Origin: JBFAPK01 sp040676675
GTDB taxonomy: Bacteria; Actinomycetota; Actinomycetes; Mycobacteriales; Micromonosporaceae
DNA: 64,000 bases
NCBI RefSeq assembly: GCF_040676675.1
Contig: NZ_JBFAPK010000003.1
Coordinates: 286,338-350,337, forward strand
Reading direction: 5' to 3'
A program made the position numbers and the translations under genes. The first letter of the stretch is position 1. Each line of letters starts with the position of its first letter. The notes below the pieces were generated by a model. It saw only the letters and a list, made by a program, of their open reading frames with translations, was not told the origin of the DNA and searched no databases. Shown in pieces: positions 16,449-23,597 of the stretch.

Positions 16449-18230
16449 TCAGCCGCAGTGCTCGAACGGGCTGGTGTAGCTGGCCCCGCCGGTCGAGCCG
16501 CCCCACCGCACGCAGCTCTTCGCGGCCGAGGCGCGCACCGGACCGGCGTAGTACTCGAAGGAGCCGCTGTTGCTGCTCCTGGGCTTGCCCTGCACCTCAA
16601 GGAAGGCGGACGCCGCGCTCGCGGTACCGACGGAGGTGCTCTTCATGGTGGCCACACAGTTGTAGCCGTTGCCGGCGTTGTAGAGCAGGTACACCCGCCC
16701 CTGGGTACCGTTCGCGCTGGTCAGCGGCGCCGAGTCGATGACCTGGTACCCGCTGCCGCAGACCTTCGCCGCCGTGTACGGGTTGGTCGTCGTGTTGCCG
16801 GTGCCCGTACCGGTGGCGCTGGGCTTCGAGCCGGCGGGCGTGCTCGGCCCGGCGGACTTCACCGGGGCGGACCTGGACGGGGAAGCGTTCGCCTGGCCCG
16901 GCTTGCCGGTCGGCGCCTCCGCCGCCCCCGTCTCGAAGTTCGCGATGCCGGGGCCGGCGCTGAGGGCGACCCCGTCCTTCGCCCCCGGACCGGCCGCCGG
17001 TTCGTCGTGCCCGGGGCGCAGGACGATGACGGCGACCAGGCCGCTCAGCGCGATGGCGAGGGCACCCACCGCGACCGCGAGAATGGTGCTGCTGCGGCCC
17101 GAGCCCATTGCCGGGGCCGGCGCGCCGACGGCCGGCTGCCCCGCGGCCGGCTCGTGCGCGCCGAACGGCTCGTGCGCGCCGAACGGCTGCTGTGCCGGGA
17201 AGGGCTGGGGCGGGACGACCGGGTGCCGCGCCGGGGCGAACCGCGGCACCGCGGGGGGCGCCGCGGGCGGGCGCGTCTCCGCGAGGGTGTCGCCCACGGG
17301 GTTGGCGGCCGTACCGCCGGCGCCCGTCGGTGCCGAGACCGGCGCCGGAATCGGACCGGGGAACTGGGCCGGGATCGGACCGGGAACCGGGGTCGCCGGG
17401 ACGGCGCCCTGCGCGGCGCGCGCCGCGTCCGCGAACGCCGCCGCGCTCGGGTACCGGCCGGCCGGGGCCTTGGCGAGGGCGCGGGACACGAGCGCCGCCA
17501 CGGCGGCCGGTACGTCCGTCGGCAGGGTCGGCGGCTCGTCGTTCACGTGCTGGGTGACCACGTGGAACGGGTTGGCCCCGGTGAACGGGGGACGGCCGGT
17601 CAGGCAGTAGTAGGCGACCGCGCCGAGCGCGTAGATGTCGGTGGCCGGCGAGACCGGCTGCCCGGCGATCTGCTCCGGGGCCATGTAGTCCACCGTGCCG
17701 AGCACGACGTTGGTGCCGGTGATGCTGGTGACGTTCGTGGACCGGGCCACGCCGAAGTCGACCAGGACGACGCCGCCGTCCGGCTGGATCAGCAGGTTGC
17801 TGGGCTTGACGTCGCGGTGGACGATGTTGGCCGCGTGCGCCACGTGCAGCGCCTGCGCGGCCTGTACCAGCACGGAGAGGGCCTCCGCGACGCCGAGCCG
17901 GCCGCCCTCCCTGACCCGCCTCGACAGCGGTACGCCGTCGATGAACTCCATGACGAGGTAGTCCACGCGGTTGCCGTCGACCACCGCGTCCTCGCCGTAG
18001 TCGTAGACCTGCACGATGCCGGGGTGCCGCAGGGCGGCCAGCAGCCGGGCCTCGGTGCGGAACCGGGTGATGAACTCCGTGTCGGAGACCAGCGACGGGA
18101 GCAGCACCTTGACCGCGACCCGCCGCTTGAGAAGGCCGTCGGTCGCCGACCAGACCTCGCCCATGCCACCGGTCGCGATGCGTTCGTTGAGCAGGTAGCG
18201 GTTGTTGAGTACGACCCCGTGAGACAGCAC
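16449..18230 (-). CDS. PknB-type transmembrane Ser/Thr protein kinase
   Basis: A 593-residue Hanks-type kinase. The catalytic domain (~10-270) is complete: 'IATGGMGEVWSA' glycine loop, 'VAVKVLLP' lysine, 'HRDVKPSN' catalytic loop, 'VDFGVAR' metal-binding Asp and 'MAPEQIAG'. A Pro/Ala-rich juxtamembrane region with repeated 'FGAHEPFGAHEP' follows, then one transmembrane helix (~390-412) and an extracellular domain of about 170 residues with four cysteines (KVCGSGY, NCVAT, SCVRW, EHCG). It does not carry PASTA repeats, so it is not PknB itself. The extracellular part may sense a ligand. It is convergent with the membrane protein gene and divergent from the P450 gene. Confidence 0.93.
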   Translation of the reverse strand: MLSHGVVLNNRYLLNERIATGGMGEVWSATDGLLKRRVAVKVLLPSLVSDTEFITRFRTEARLLAALRHPGIVQVYDYGEDAVVDGNRVDYLVMEFIDGVPLSRRVREGGRLGVAEALSVLVQAAQALHVAHAANIVHRDVKPSNLLIQPDGGVVLVDFGVARSTNVTSITGTNVVLGTVDYMAPEQIAGQPVSPATDIYALGAVAYYCLTGRPPFTGANPFHVVTQHVNDEPPTLPTDVPAAVAALVSRALAKAPAGRYPSAAAFADAARAAQGAVPATPVPGPIPAQFPGPIPAPVSAPTGAGGTAANPVGDTLAETRPPAAPPAVPRFAPARHPVVPPQPFPAQQPFGAHEPFGAHEPAAGQPAVGAPAPAMGSGRSSTILAVAVGALAIALSGLVAVIVLRPGHDEPAAGPGAKDGVALSAGPGIANFETGAAEAPTGKPGQANASPSRSAPVKSAGPSTPAGSKPSATGTGTGNTTTNPYTAAKVCGSGYQVIDSAPLTSANGTQGRVYLLYNAGNGYNCVATMKSTSVGTASAASAFLEVQGKPRSSNSGSFEYYAGPVRASAAKSCVRWGGSTGGASYTSPFEHCG

Positions 18231-18309
18231 CCGAACAAGCTACCGGGCGCAAATCCGGCGCCGTCAGGACCCATCGGACAGGCCGCTGCTCGCGGCGCCC
18301 GCCGGGTCG

Positions 18310-18372
18310 TTTGCATTGCAGTCGTATTGACTCCCGCGTCGCGGGGCGTTTACATTACGACTGCAACGTAAA
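18310..18372. promoter_or_regulatory. inverted pair of TetR-like operators upstream of P450
   Basis: An imperfect 24-bp palindrome, TTTAC-N14-GTAAA with inner TTAC/GCAA arms, lies at 18349-18372. An inverted, diverged copy lies at 18310-18333. The two share a perfect 11-bp core in opposite orientation: TTGCAGTCGTA at 18316-18326 and TACGACTGCAA at 18356-18366. The size and symmetry are those of TetR-family operators. They lie 54-116 bases upstream of the P450 start and 80-142 bases upstream of the kinase start on the other strand. No TetR gene is adjacent. Confidence 0.65.
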
Positions 18373-18425
18373 GCGGATGCGCGGCGTTGCGCCCACCCCG
18401 CCACACAGCTGCCTGGAGGCCCGCC

Positions 18426-19634
18426 ATGTCGAGCGCGACGCCGGCCCTGCCCTTCGACCGGCCGAATCCCCTGGAACCGCCGCCCGCCTACGCCGAACTG
18501 CGCGACCGGGCTCCGGTGGCCCGCGTGGTCACCCCCGAGGGTCAACCGGCCTGGCTGGTCACCTCGTACGACGCGGCCGCCACCGTGCTCGCCGACCCGC
18601 GGTTCGCGGTGACCCCGCCCGGCGGCGGCTACCCGGGCAACGACAGCCTGTTCCAGGACGGTCCCGCGCACGCCCGGCTGCGTCGCCTGGTCGGCCGGGC
18701 CTTCACGCCGCGCCACCTCGCCGGGCTGCGCCCCCGCGTCGAGGAGGCGGCCGCCGGACACGTCGCGGCGATGGTCGCGGCCGGTCCACCGGCCGATCTG
18801 GTCGCGGCGCTCGCCGCGCCGCTCTCCATCGCCGTCGTCGGTGAGCTGCTCGGCGTACGCATCGACGAGCACGCCCGGCTGCGTCGGCTGGCCGACGCCG
18901 CGCTGACCGGAAAGGCGCCCGACCCGGACGGTGTTCGGGCGGTGCAGCCGGACGGCCGGCCGGGCGTCGTCCTGGTGGAACAGGCATGGGCGGAGCTGGC
19001 CGCCTACGCGGCCGAACTCGTCGCCGCCAAACGCGACCGGCTCGCCGACGACCTGCTCAGCGCACTGATCACGGTGCGGGATGCCGAGGATGGCCGGCTC
19101 GGTGACGGCGAACTCGTCACGATGGTCACCACGCTCGTCGCCTCCGGCTATCTGAGCAGCTGCAACGCCATCTGTACCGGGGTCGCGCAGCTCGCCGTCG
19201 CGGGGCGGTTGTCCGACCTGACGGGCGACGACGAGCGGGTGGAGTCGGCCGTCGAGGAGGTGCTACGCCACCAGTCCGGCCTCACCGGGGAGGCGCTGCC
19301 CCGCTGGGCGCGGCAGGACCTCGACCTGGCCGGGGTACGCGTCGCGGCCGGCGAGATGCTGCTGGTCCGGCTCGCCGCGGCCAACCGCGACCCGGCGCGC
19401 TTCCCGTACCCCGACCGCTTCGACCCGGACCGGAAGCCCAACCCGCACCTGGCCTTCGGGCGCGGCCCGCACCACTGCCTGGCCGCGCCCCTGGCCCGGA
19501 TCGAGGTCGCCGCCGCGCTGCGGGCGCTCGCCCTCGGGCTGCCCGGGCTGCGGCTCGCCGGGCCGGTCGAGGAGATCCCGTGGGTCGACGGCGCGGTCGA
19601 CTCCGGACCCACGGCACTGCACGTCACCTGGTGA
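18426..19634 (+). CDS. cytochrome P450
   Basis: A 402-residue bacterial class I P450. The ExxR motif is in 'VEEVLRHQ'; the haem loop is FGRGPHHCLAAP with the axial Cys present but Ala instead of the usual final Gly. The I-helix reads 'LVASGYLSSCNAIC', so the usual acid/alcohol pair (D/E-T) of oxygen activation is missing. The BC region and the 'VRLAAANRDPARFPYPDRFDPDR' segment are normal. No ferredoxin or reductase gene is adjacent. The ATG at 18426 was chosen because the frame upstream to 18387 lacks P450 sequence. A TetR-like operator pair precedes it. Substrate unknown; the I-helix change suggests unusual chemistry. Confidence 0.9.
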   Translation: MSSATPALPFDRPNPLEPPPAYAELRDRAPVARVVTPEGQPAWLVTSYDAAATVLADPRFAVTPPGGGYPGNDSLFQDGPAHARLRRLVGRAFTPRHLAGLRPRVEEAAAGHVAAMVAAGPPADLVAALAAPLSIAVVGELLGVRIDEHARLRRLADAALTGKAPDPDGVRAVQPDGRPGVVLVEQAWAELAAYAAELVAAKRDRLADDLLSALITVRDAEDGRLGDGELVTMVTTLVASGYLSSCNAICTGVAQLAVAGRLSDLTGDDERVESAVEEVLRHQSGLTGEALPRWARQDLDLAGVRVAAGEMLLVRLAAANRDPARFPYPDRFDPDRKPNPHLAFGRGPHHCLAAPLARIEVAAALRALALGLPGLRLAGPVEEIPWVDGAVDSGPTALHVTW

Positions 19635-19707
19635 ACGCGCCGCTCGGCCGGAGCCCCTAGCCGGACCCGGCTCGGCTCAACCCCGGCTCGGCCCGGCCCT
19701 GCCTCGG

Positions 19708-19723
19708 CCGGGCTTCGGCCCGG
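19708..19723. terminator. UUCG-loop hairpin between convergent genes
   Basis: CCGGGC, TTCG, GCCCGG forms a stable 6-bp stem with a UUCG tetraloop. It sits 1 base from the globin stop (19725) and 73 bases after the P450 stop (19634), so it could end transcription from both sides. There is no U-tract, as is normal in actinobacteria. Confidence 0.6.
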
Positions 19724-19724
19724 A

Positions 19725-20099
19725 TCAGCCGGCCGGCTCGGGCTCCGGCGTGCGGACGATATCCGCGCGCAGCGGGGCGAGCGCACCGCCGATCTGCGCG
19801 ATCGTCTCCTCCGGTACGCCGAGCCCGGTCAGCGTGCCGACGAGGTGGCCGACCACGGAGTCGAAGGCGGCGTCGGTGATGTCGAGCCCGGTGTGCGCGG
19901 CGCGCATGTCGCGGCCGGCGTAGAGTTCCGGCCCGCCGATCGCCGCCGCGATGAAGGCCCGCTGGTGCGCCTTGAGCCGCGGCAGGTCCACCCCCTCGAA
20001 GTACGGGGCCAGTCCCGGATCGCCCAGTACGCGTACGTAGAAGTCGTCGACCGCGGCGGCCACGGCGGGCGCGCCGCCGATCGCGTCGTAGATGCTCAT
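19725..20099 (-). CDS. truncated haemoglobin, group I
   Basis: A 124-residue 2-on-2 globin. The N-terminus 'MSIYDAIGGAPAVAAAVDDFYVRVLGDPGLAPYFEG' is typical of trHbN proteins, followed by 'LKAHQRAFIAAAIGGPELYAGRDM' and the proximal haem histidine in 'MRAAHTGLDI'. Length is normal. Such proteins bind O2 and NO and often act as NO dioxygenases. The start is ATG at 20099; the frame is open further up to 20369 without globin features. It is a single gene, convergent with the P450, and shares a hairpin terminator with it. Confidence 0.93.
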   Translation of the reverse strand: MSIYDAIGGAPAVAAAVDDFYVRVLGDPGLAPYFEGVDLPRLKAHQRAFIAAAIGGPELYAGRDMRAAHTGLDITDAAFDSVVGHLVGTLTGLGVPEETIAQIGGALAPLRADIVRTPEPEPAG

Positions 20100-20418
20100 G
20101 TCGTGGCCCTCTCTCGTCTCTCGCGTCTCGTCTTTCGCGCGAACCGCTCCCGGCAGGCGGCGCGGGCCACCCCGGCGGGCGTACAGGGCGGAGGCTATGG
20201 GCGCGTCGTTGCCCGGCCGTTGGGCGAGCAAATCCCCGACGCTACGAAGCGCGCACAGCATCCGAACGGCCGTGGTGAGGCCGTTGCGAGACGCGTCCCG
20301 CCCACACGAGACCGTGTCCCGCCCGCACCTGACCCGAACGAGCCACGCGGCCAGCGCGGACGACACCAACCCTCAAACCCGTCGCCTGAACACCAGAGGC
20401 GTTATCGGACAGGCGGAT
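20100..20418. other. intergenic region without recognisable gene
   Basis: This 319-base stretch lies upstream of the globin gene. Frames are open, but none shows a recognisable motif. The globin-proximal part has a short CTCTCGTCTCTCGCGTCTCG-type pyrimidine-rich repeat, perhaps in the 5' leader. The far part (20400-20418) may hold the end of the adjacent IS30-type element; I cannot define a terminal inverted repeat. Confidence 0.5.
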
Positions 20419-20607
20419 TCAACCGGTCGTGGCAACGGTGGGTGTTTCTGCTGTTGGCGGCTCTGACAGTAGCTGGGCCAGGGCTTCGGCAGGTGTGCGG
20501 ATCCCGAGGGTTTTGCGAGGTCTGGCGTTGAGTTCGGCGGCGACGGCGGCGAGATCGGATGAGCTGTGGGCAGACAGGTCAGTGCTTTTGGGGAAGTACT
20601 GGCGTAG
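20419..20607 (-). mobile_element. remnant of an IS30-family transposase (C-terminus only)
   Basis: The minus strand encodes about 62 residues matching the C-terminal end of IS30-family transposases: 'LRQYFPKSTDLS' (family: LRQYFPKGTDLS), then 'LAAVAAELNARPRKTLG' and 'RTPAEAL', ending at the TGA at 20419-20421. Homology stops abruptly near 20607, where the reading would need the family's 'ENTNGL' segment; unrelated sequence and then the pyrE remnant follow. No DDE catalytic part remains, so the element is dead. It marks a recombination or deletion junction. Confidence 0.8.
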
Positions 20608-21013
20608 CCACCGACGCGGGTGCGCTGGGGACACGCTGGTACCGCCGGAGACGGAGGTGCTGGCCGGGCTGGAGATGGGCGGCATCGCCGTGGTCACCGC
20701 GCTCGGACTCCGTACCGGTCTGCCGTGCGCGTTCGTCCGCAAGGCGGCGAAGCCGTACGGCACCGCGCGGCTGGCCGAGGGCGCCGACGTCGCCGGCCGG
20801 CGGGTGCTGGTGGTCGAGGACGTGGTGACCTCCGGCGGCCAGGTCGTGCTCTCGACCCGGGACCTGCGGCAGCTCGGTGCCCGGGTGGACGCCGCGCTCT
20901 GCGTGATCGACCGCCAGGAGGGCGGGGCTGAGGCGCTGGCCGCCGAGCGGATCGGGCTGCGGGCCCTGCTGACCCGGGCCGACCTGGAACGCGCCGCCGG
21001 AACGGCCCGGTGA
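20608..21013 (+). pseudogene. pyrE: N-terminally truncated orotate phosphoribosyltransferase
   Basis: From about 20630 the plus strand encodes 'LVPPETEVLAGLEMGGIAVVTAL ... PCAFVRKAAKPYGTARLAEG ... RRVLVVEDVVTSGGQVV', the PRPP-binding loop and C-terminal two thirds of an OPRT-like enzyme. The roughly 60-70 residue N-terminal part is missing. The sequence immediately upstream is the antisense tail of an IS30-type transposase, so an insertion and deletion removed the start. A long frame runs through the transposase antisense, but that part is meaningless. If this was the only pyrE, uracil synthesis would be affected, so another copy presumably exists elsewhere. The stop overlaps the next gene (GTGA at 21010-21013). 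Confidence 0.82.
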
Positions 21014-21609
21014 CCGTTCCCGCCCGCCAGATCCGGGCCCGGTACTCGGCCGGCACCATCACGGTCTACCAGGCGTACCCGCCCGAGATCGCGGCGCCGG
21101 CGCTGGCCGCGGGCCGGTTCGTGCCGCCCTTCAAGCGCGCGCGGATGACCTGGATCAAGCCGTCGTTCCTGTGGATGATGTACCGCTGCGGCTGGGCGGA
21201 GAAGCCCGGACAGGAACGGGTGCTGGCCGTCGAGATGAGCCGCGACGGGTTCGAGTGGGCGCTGGCGCACTCCTGCCTGAGCCACTACGTGCCGGGGCGG
21301 CACCCGGGGCGGGCCGAGTGGGCGCGGGCCCTGCGCGCCAGCCCGGTACGGGTGCAGTGGGACCCCGAGCGGTCGCTGCGGCTGAGCCCGTTGCCGTACC
21401 GGTCGCTCCAGGTGGGACTCTCCGGCGAGGCGGTGGAGCGGTACGTCGACGAGTGGATCGTGGGGCTGAGCCACGTCACCGGGCTGGCGCGCGAGATCCG
21501 GCGGCTGCTGGGCGCCGGGGACGAGGCGGGCGCGGCGGCGCTGCTGCCGGCCGAGCACCCGTATCCGCTGCCGCCGGAACTCGCGGGGATCGTCGACGCC
21601 GACGGCTGA
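21010..21609 (+). CDS. DUF4291 domain protein
   Basis: A 199-residue protein of the DUF4291 family. Characteristic blocks are 'IRARYSAGTITVYQAYPPEIA', 'RFVPPFKRARMTWIKPSFLWMMYRCGWA', 'ERVLAVEMSRDGFEWALAHSCLSH', 'VRVQWDPERSLRL' and 'LPYRSLQVGLSGEAVERYVDEWI'. The biochemical role of the family is unknown. The GTG start overlaps the stop of the truncated pyrE by GTGA, suggesting an old operon, so expression may have been affected by the upstream IS event. The protein itself looks full length. Confidence 0.9.
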   Translation: MTVPARQIRARYSAGTITVYQAYPPEIAAPALAAGRFVPPFKRARMTWIKPSFLWMMYRCGWAEKPGQERVLAVEMSRDGFEWALAHSCLSHYVPGRHPGRAEWARALRASPVRVQWDPERSLRLSPLPYRSLQVGLSGEAVERYVDEWIVGLSHVTGLAREIRRLLGAGDEAGAAALLPAEHPYPLPPELAGIVDADG

Positions 21610-21729
21610 CCGGACCCGGAGCCGAGCCGATCCGACGGCGGGCCGGCCCTCGGCGGCGTCGGGGTGACGGCGCCGGGCCCGGGGGCGCTTTCACGGTGGG
21701 AGCGAGCCGGCGAGGCGCCGGACGATGAC

Positions 21730-21772
21730 TTATGTCTATTTTCGAGGGTTTTATTAATTTCAAGTAACGAAT
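21730..21772 (+). repeat. copy 1 of a 43-bp AT-rich promoter-proximal repeat
   Basis: This A/T-rich block (TTATGTC ... AGTAACGAAT) matches 22126-22168 at 36 of 43 positions. In both places it is followed by a 22-base spacer and then a conserved stretch of about 32 bases beginning GTGAT and ending GTACCGGT. Such low GC in this genome suggests a promoter or protein-binding site. Copy 1 precedes the fossil protease copy; copy 2 precedes the intact protease gene. Confidence 0.75.
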
Positions 21773-21794
21773 CATTCTCAGGTCTGGCCTAGAG

Positions 21795-21890
21795 GTGATC
21801 TTCGCTGCCAGTCTCTGCGTACCGGTCATCCACGCCGGGAGCAGCGGCTCCGGCGGTACGGATCCCGACGTCAACCCCGAGAAGCTGTCC
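21795..21890 (+). pseudogene. deleted remnant of a second S8 protease gene
   Basis: The first ~32 bases (21795-21826) match the 5' leader of the S8 protease gene at 22191-22222. The next bases encode '(S)SGSGGTDPDVNPEKL', which resembles the last residues of the intact protease ('SSGTDPDAGHEKLL'). Everything between leader and C-terminus is missing. A strong hairpin follows at 21902-21957, as a terminator would. I read this as a tandem duplicate that lost its coding body by internal deletion. The similarity of the C-terminal stretch is short, so this is an inference. Confidence 0.6.
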
Positions 21891-21901
21891 GCCGGTTCCG
21901 A

Positions 21902-21957
21902 CGGAACAGCCGGCCGCCGGACCGGGCAGACCCCCACCCGGTCCGGCGGCCGTTCCG
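21902..21957 (+). terminator. strong hairpin after the protease remnant
   Basis: A perfect 15-bp stem: GGCCGCCGGACCGGG (21912-21926) and CCCGGTCCGGCGGCC (21937-21951) with a 10-base loop. An outer CGGAAC/GTTCCG pair (21902-21907, 21952-21957) extends the stem across a 4-base bulge. Confidence 0.75.
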
Positions 21958-22125
21958 GGTCGTGCGGGCGGCCGACCGGACCGTAGGCCGACTCCGATCC
22001 GCGAGCGGTCGGGCGGGTACGCCACGGGCCCGGAGGGCCGCGTGTGGGATCGGAGTGACGTGGCGGCGTTCGGTGGCGCCTTCCAGACCAGGAGTGCACT
22101 CGACGCGGCGACGTCGAACGCTGCA

Positions 22126-22168
22126 TTATGTCCATGTTCGGGGCATTTATGAATTTCTAGTAACGAAT
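22126..22168 (+). repeat. copy 2 of the 43-bp AT-rich repeat
   Basis: This matches 21730-21772 at 36 of 43 positions. It lies 103-146 bases upstream of the S8 protease ATG and is the likely promoter or regulatory region of that gene. Confidence 0.75.
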
Positions 22169-22271
22169 ATCCGCGGTGCCTGGACCCGCAGTGATGATCG
22201 TTGCGAGTCTCCCCGTACCGGTTGCCTGTCCGGCACGTCCGACTGCGCCGACCCACATGGGAGGAACCACC

Positions 22272-23486
22272 ATGCGCAGAGCCATCCTCGCCGCGCTGTT
22301 CGCGGGTACGACCGTCGCCACCGCGACGGCTGCGCCCGCGCAGGCCGCGCCACCACAAGAGTCGAACAGCTACATCGTCATGCTGCGCCCCGGCGCCGAC
22401 GCGTCGCGGCTCGCCGCCGACCAGGGGCACAGCTACGGCGCGGCCGTCGAACACGTCTACCAGCACGCGCTGCGGGGCTACTCGGCCCGGATGAGCGCCA
22501 GCGCCGCCGCCCGGCTCGCGCGGGACCCCGCCGTACAGCTCGTGCAACCCGACGGAGTGGCCGTCGCGACGGCGCAGACGCTGCCCACCGGCATCAACCG
22601 GGCCGACGCCGAGTTGAGCCCGACCGCCCGGATCGACGCCGCGGACCAACGGGTCGACGTGGACGTGGCGGTCATCGACACCGGTATCGACCTGACCCAC
22701 CCGGACCTCAACGTCTACACCGCGGGCGCGATGAACTGTTCCACCGGCAACAGCGCCAACGACGGAAACGGACACGGTACGCACGTCGCCGGTACCATCG
22801 GCGCGCTCGACAACGGCATCGGCGCGGTCGGCGTGGCCCCCGGTGCGCGGGTCTGGCCGGTCCGCGTTCTCAACAACTCCGGCAGCGGCAGCTTCTCGGC
22901 GATCATCTGCGGCATCGACTACGTCACCGCCCACGCGAACGAGATCGAGGTCGCCAACATGAGCCTCGGTGGTTCCGGCGGCGACAGCGCCTGCGGGTCC
23001 AACCGGGACGCGATGCACGAGGCGATCTGCGCCTCGGTCGCCGCCGGCGTCACCTACGTCGTCGCGGCCGGCAACGAGGCCACCGACGCCGCGAACTCGG
23101 TGCCGGCCGCCTACGACGAGGTGGTCACCGTCAGCGCGTTGGCCGACTTCAACGGGCTCCCGGGCGGCGGTGCCGCGGCCACCTGCCGCGCCGACGTCGA
23201 CGACACCTTCGCGGACTTCTCCAACTACGGCGCGGACGTCGACCTGATCGCGCCCGGCGTCTGCATCTACTCGACCTGGAAGGGCGGGGCCTACAACACG
23301 ATCTCCGGTACCTCGATGGCGTCTCCGCACGTCGCGGGCGGGGCGGCGCTCTACAAGGCCACCCACCCCAGCGCGACGCCGACGACCGTGAAGTCGGCCC
23401 TGCAGGCCGCCGGCACGACCAACTGGTCGAGCGGCACCGACCCGGACGCCGGCCACGAGAAGCTGCTCAACGTGGCGAGCTTCTGA
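22272..23486 (+). CDS. secreted subtilisin-like serine protease (S8) with I9 propeptide
   Basis: A 404-residue exported protease. The signal peptide spans residues 1-~26 (MRRAILAALFAGTTVATATA...); the inhibitor I9 prodomain (~32-100) includes 'SYIVMLRPGADASRL' and 'VQLVQPDGVA'. The catalytic triad is intact: Asp in 'VIDTGIDLTHPD', His in 'GHGTHVAG', Ser in 'GTSMASPHVAGG', with the oxyanion Asn in 'VAAGNEAT'. It belongs to the proteinase K-like branch. The ATG at 22272 follows GGGAGGAA. A 43-bp AT-rich element precedes it, duplicated further upstream beside a fossil copy. A hairpin terminator follows. Confidence 0.95.
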   Translation: MRRAILAALFAGTTVATATAAPAQAAPPQESNSYIVMLRPGADASRLAADQGHSYGAAVEHVYQHALRGYSARMSASAAARLARDPAVQLVQPDGVAVATAQTLPTGINRADAELSPTARIDAADQRVDVDVAVIDTGIDLTHPDLNVYTAGAMNCSTGNSANDGNGHGTHVAGTIGALDNGIGAVGVAPGARVWPVRVLNNSGSGSFSAIICGIDYVTAHANEIEVANMSLGGSGGDSACGSNRDAMHEAICASVAAGVTYVVAAGNEATDAANSVPAAYDEVVTVSALADFNGLPGGGAAATCRADVDDTFADFSNYGADVDLIAPGVCIYSTWKGGAYNTISGTSMASPHVAGGAALYKATHPSATPTTVKSALQAAGTTNWSSGTDPDAGHEKLLNVASF

Positions 23487-23535
23487 TCCGGTACGGCCGG
23501 CCGCCGGCGCGGGTGCGCCTCGGCCCGGTCGGGCA

Positions 23536-23561
23536 GGGACGGTCCCGGGTGGGACCGTCCC
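23536..23561 (+). terminator. hairpin terminator of the S8 protease gene
   Basis: A perfect 11-bp stem, GGGACGGTCCC (23536-23546) and GGGACCGTCCC (23551-23561), with loop GGGT. It lies 50 bases after the stop and just before the convergent ABC permease stop at 23598, so it may serve both. Confidence 0.75.
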
Positions 23562-23597
23562 CGCCCCGCGTGCAGCACCGGAAGTCGGCGCTCGCGG

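Noticed and set aside
16958..17260. Repeated GTGCGCGCCGAACGGCTCG-like units as a possible CRISPR or site array
   Set aside because: They are only two or three copies inside the kinase linker coding for FGAHEP, with no spacer pattern.
20429..20629. Longer start for the OPRT-like gene
   Set aside because: This part is antisense to an IS30 transposase tail and shows no OPRT sequence, so it is not a real N-terminus.
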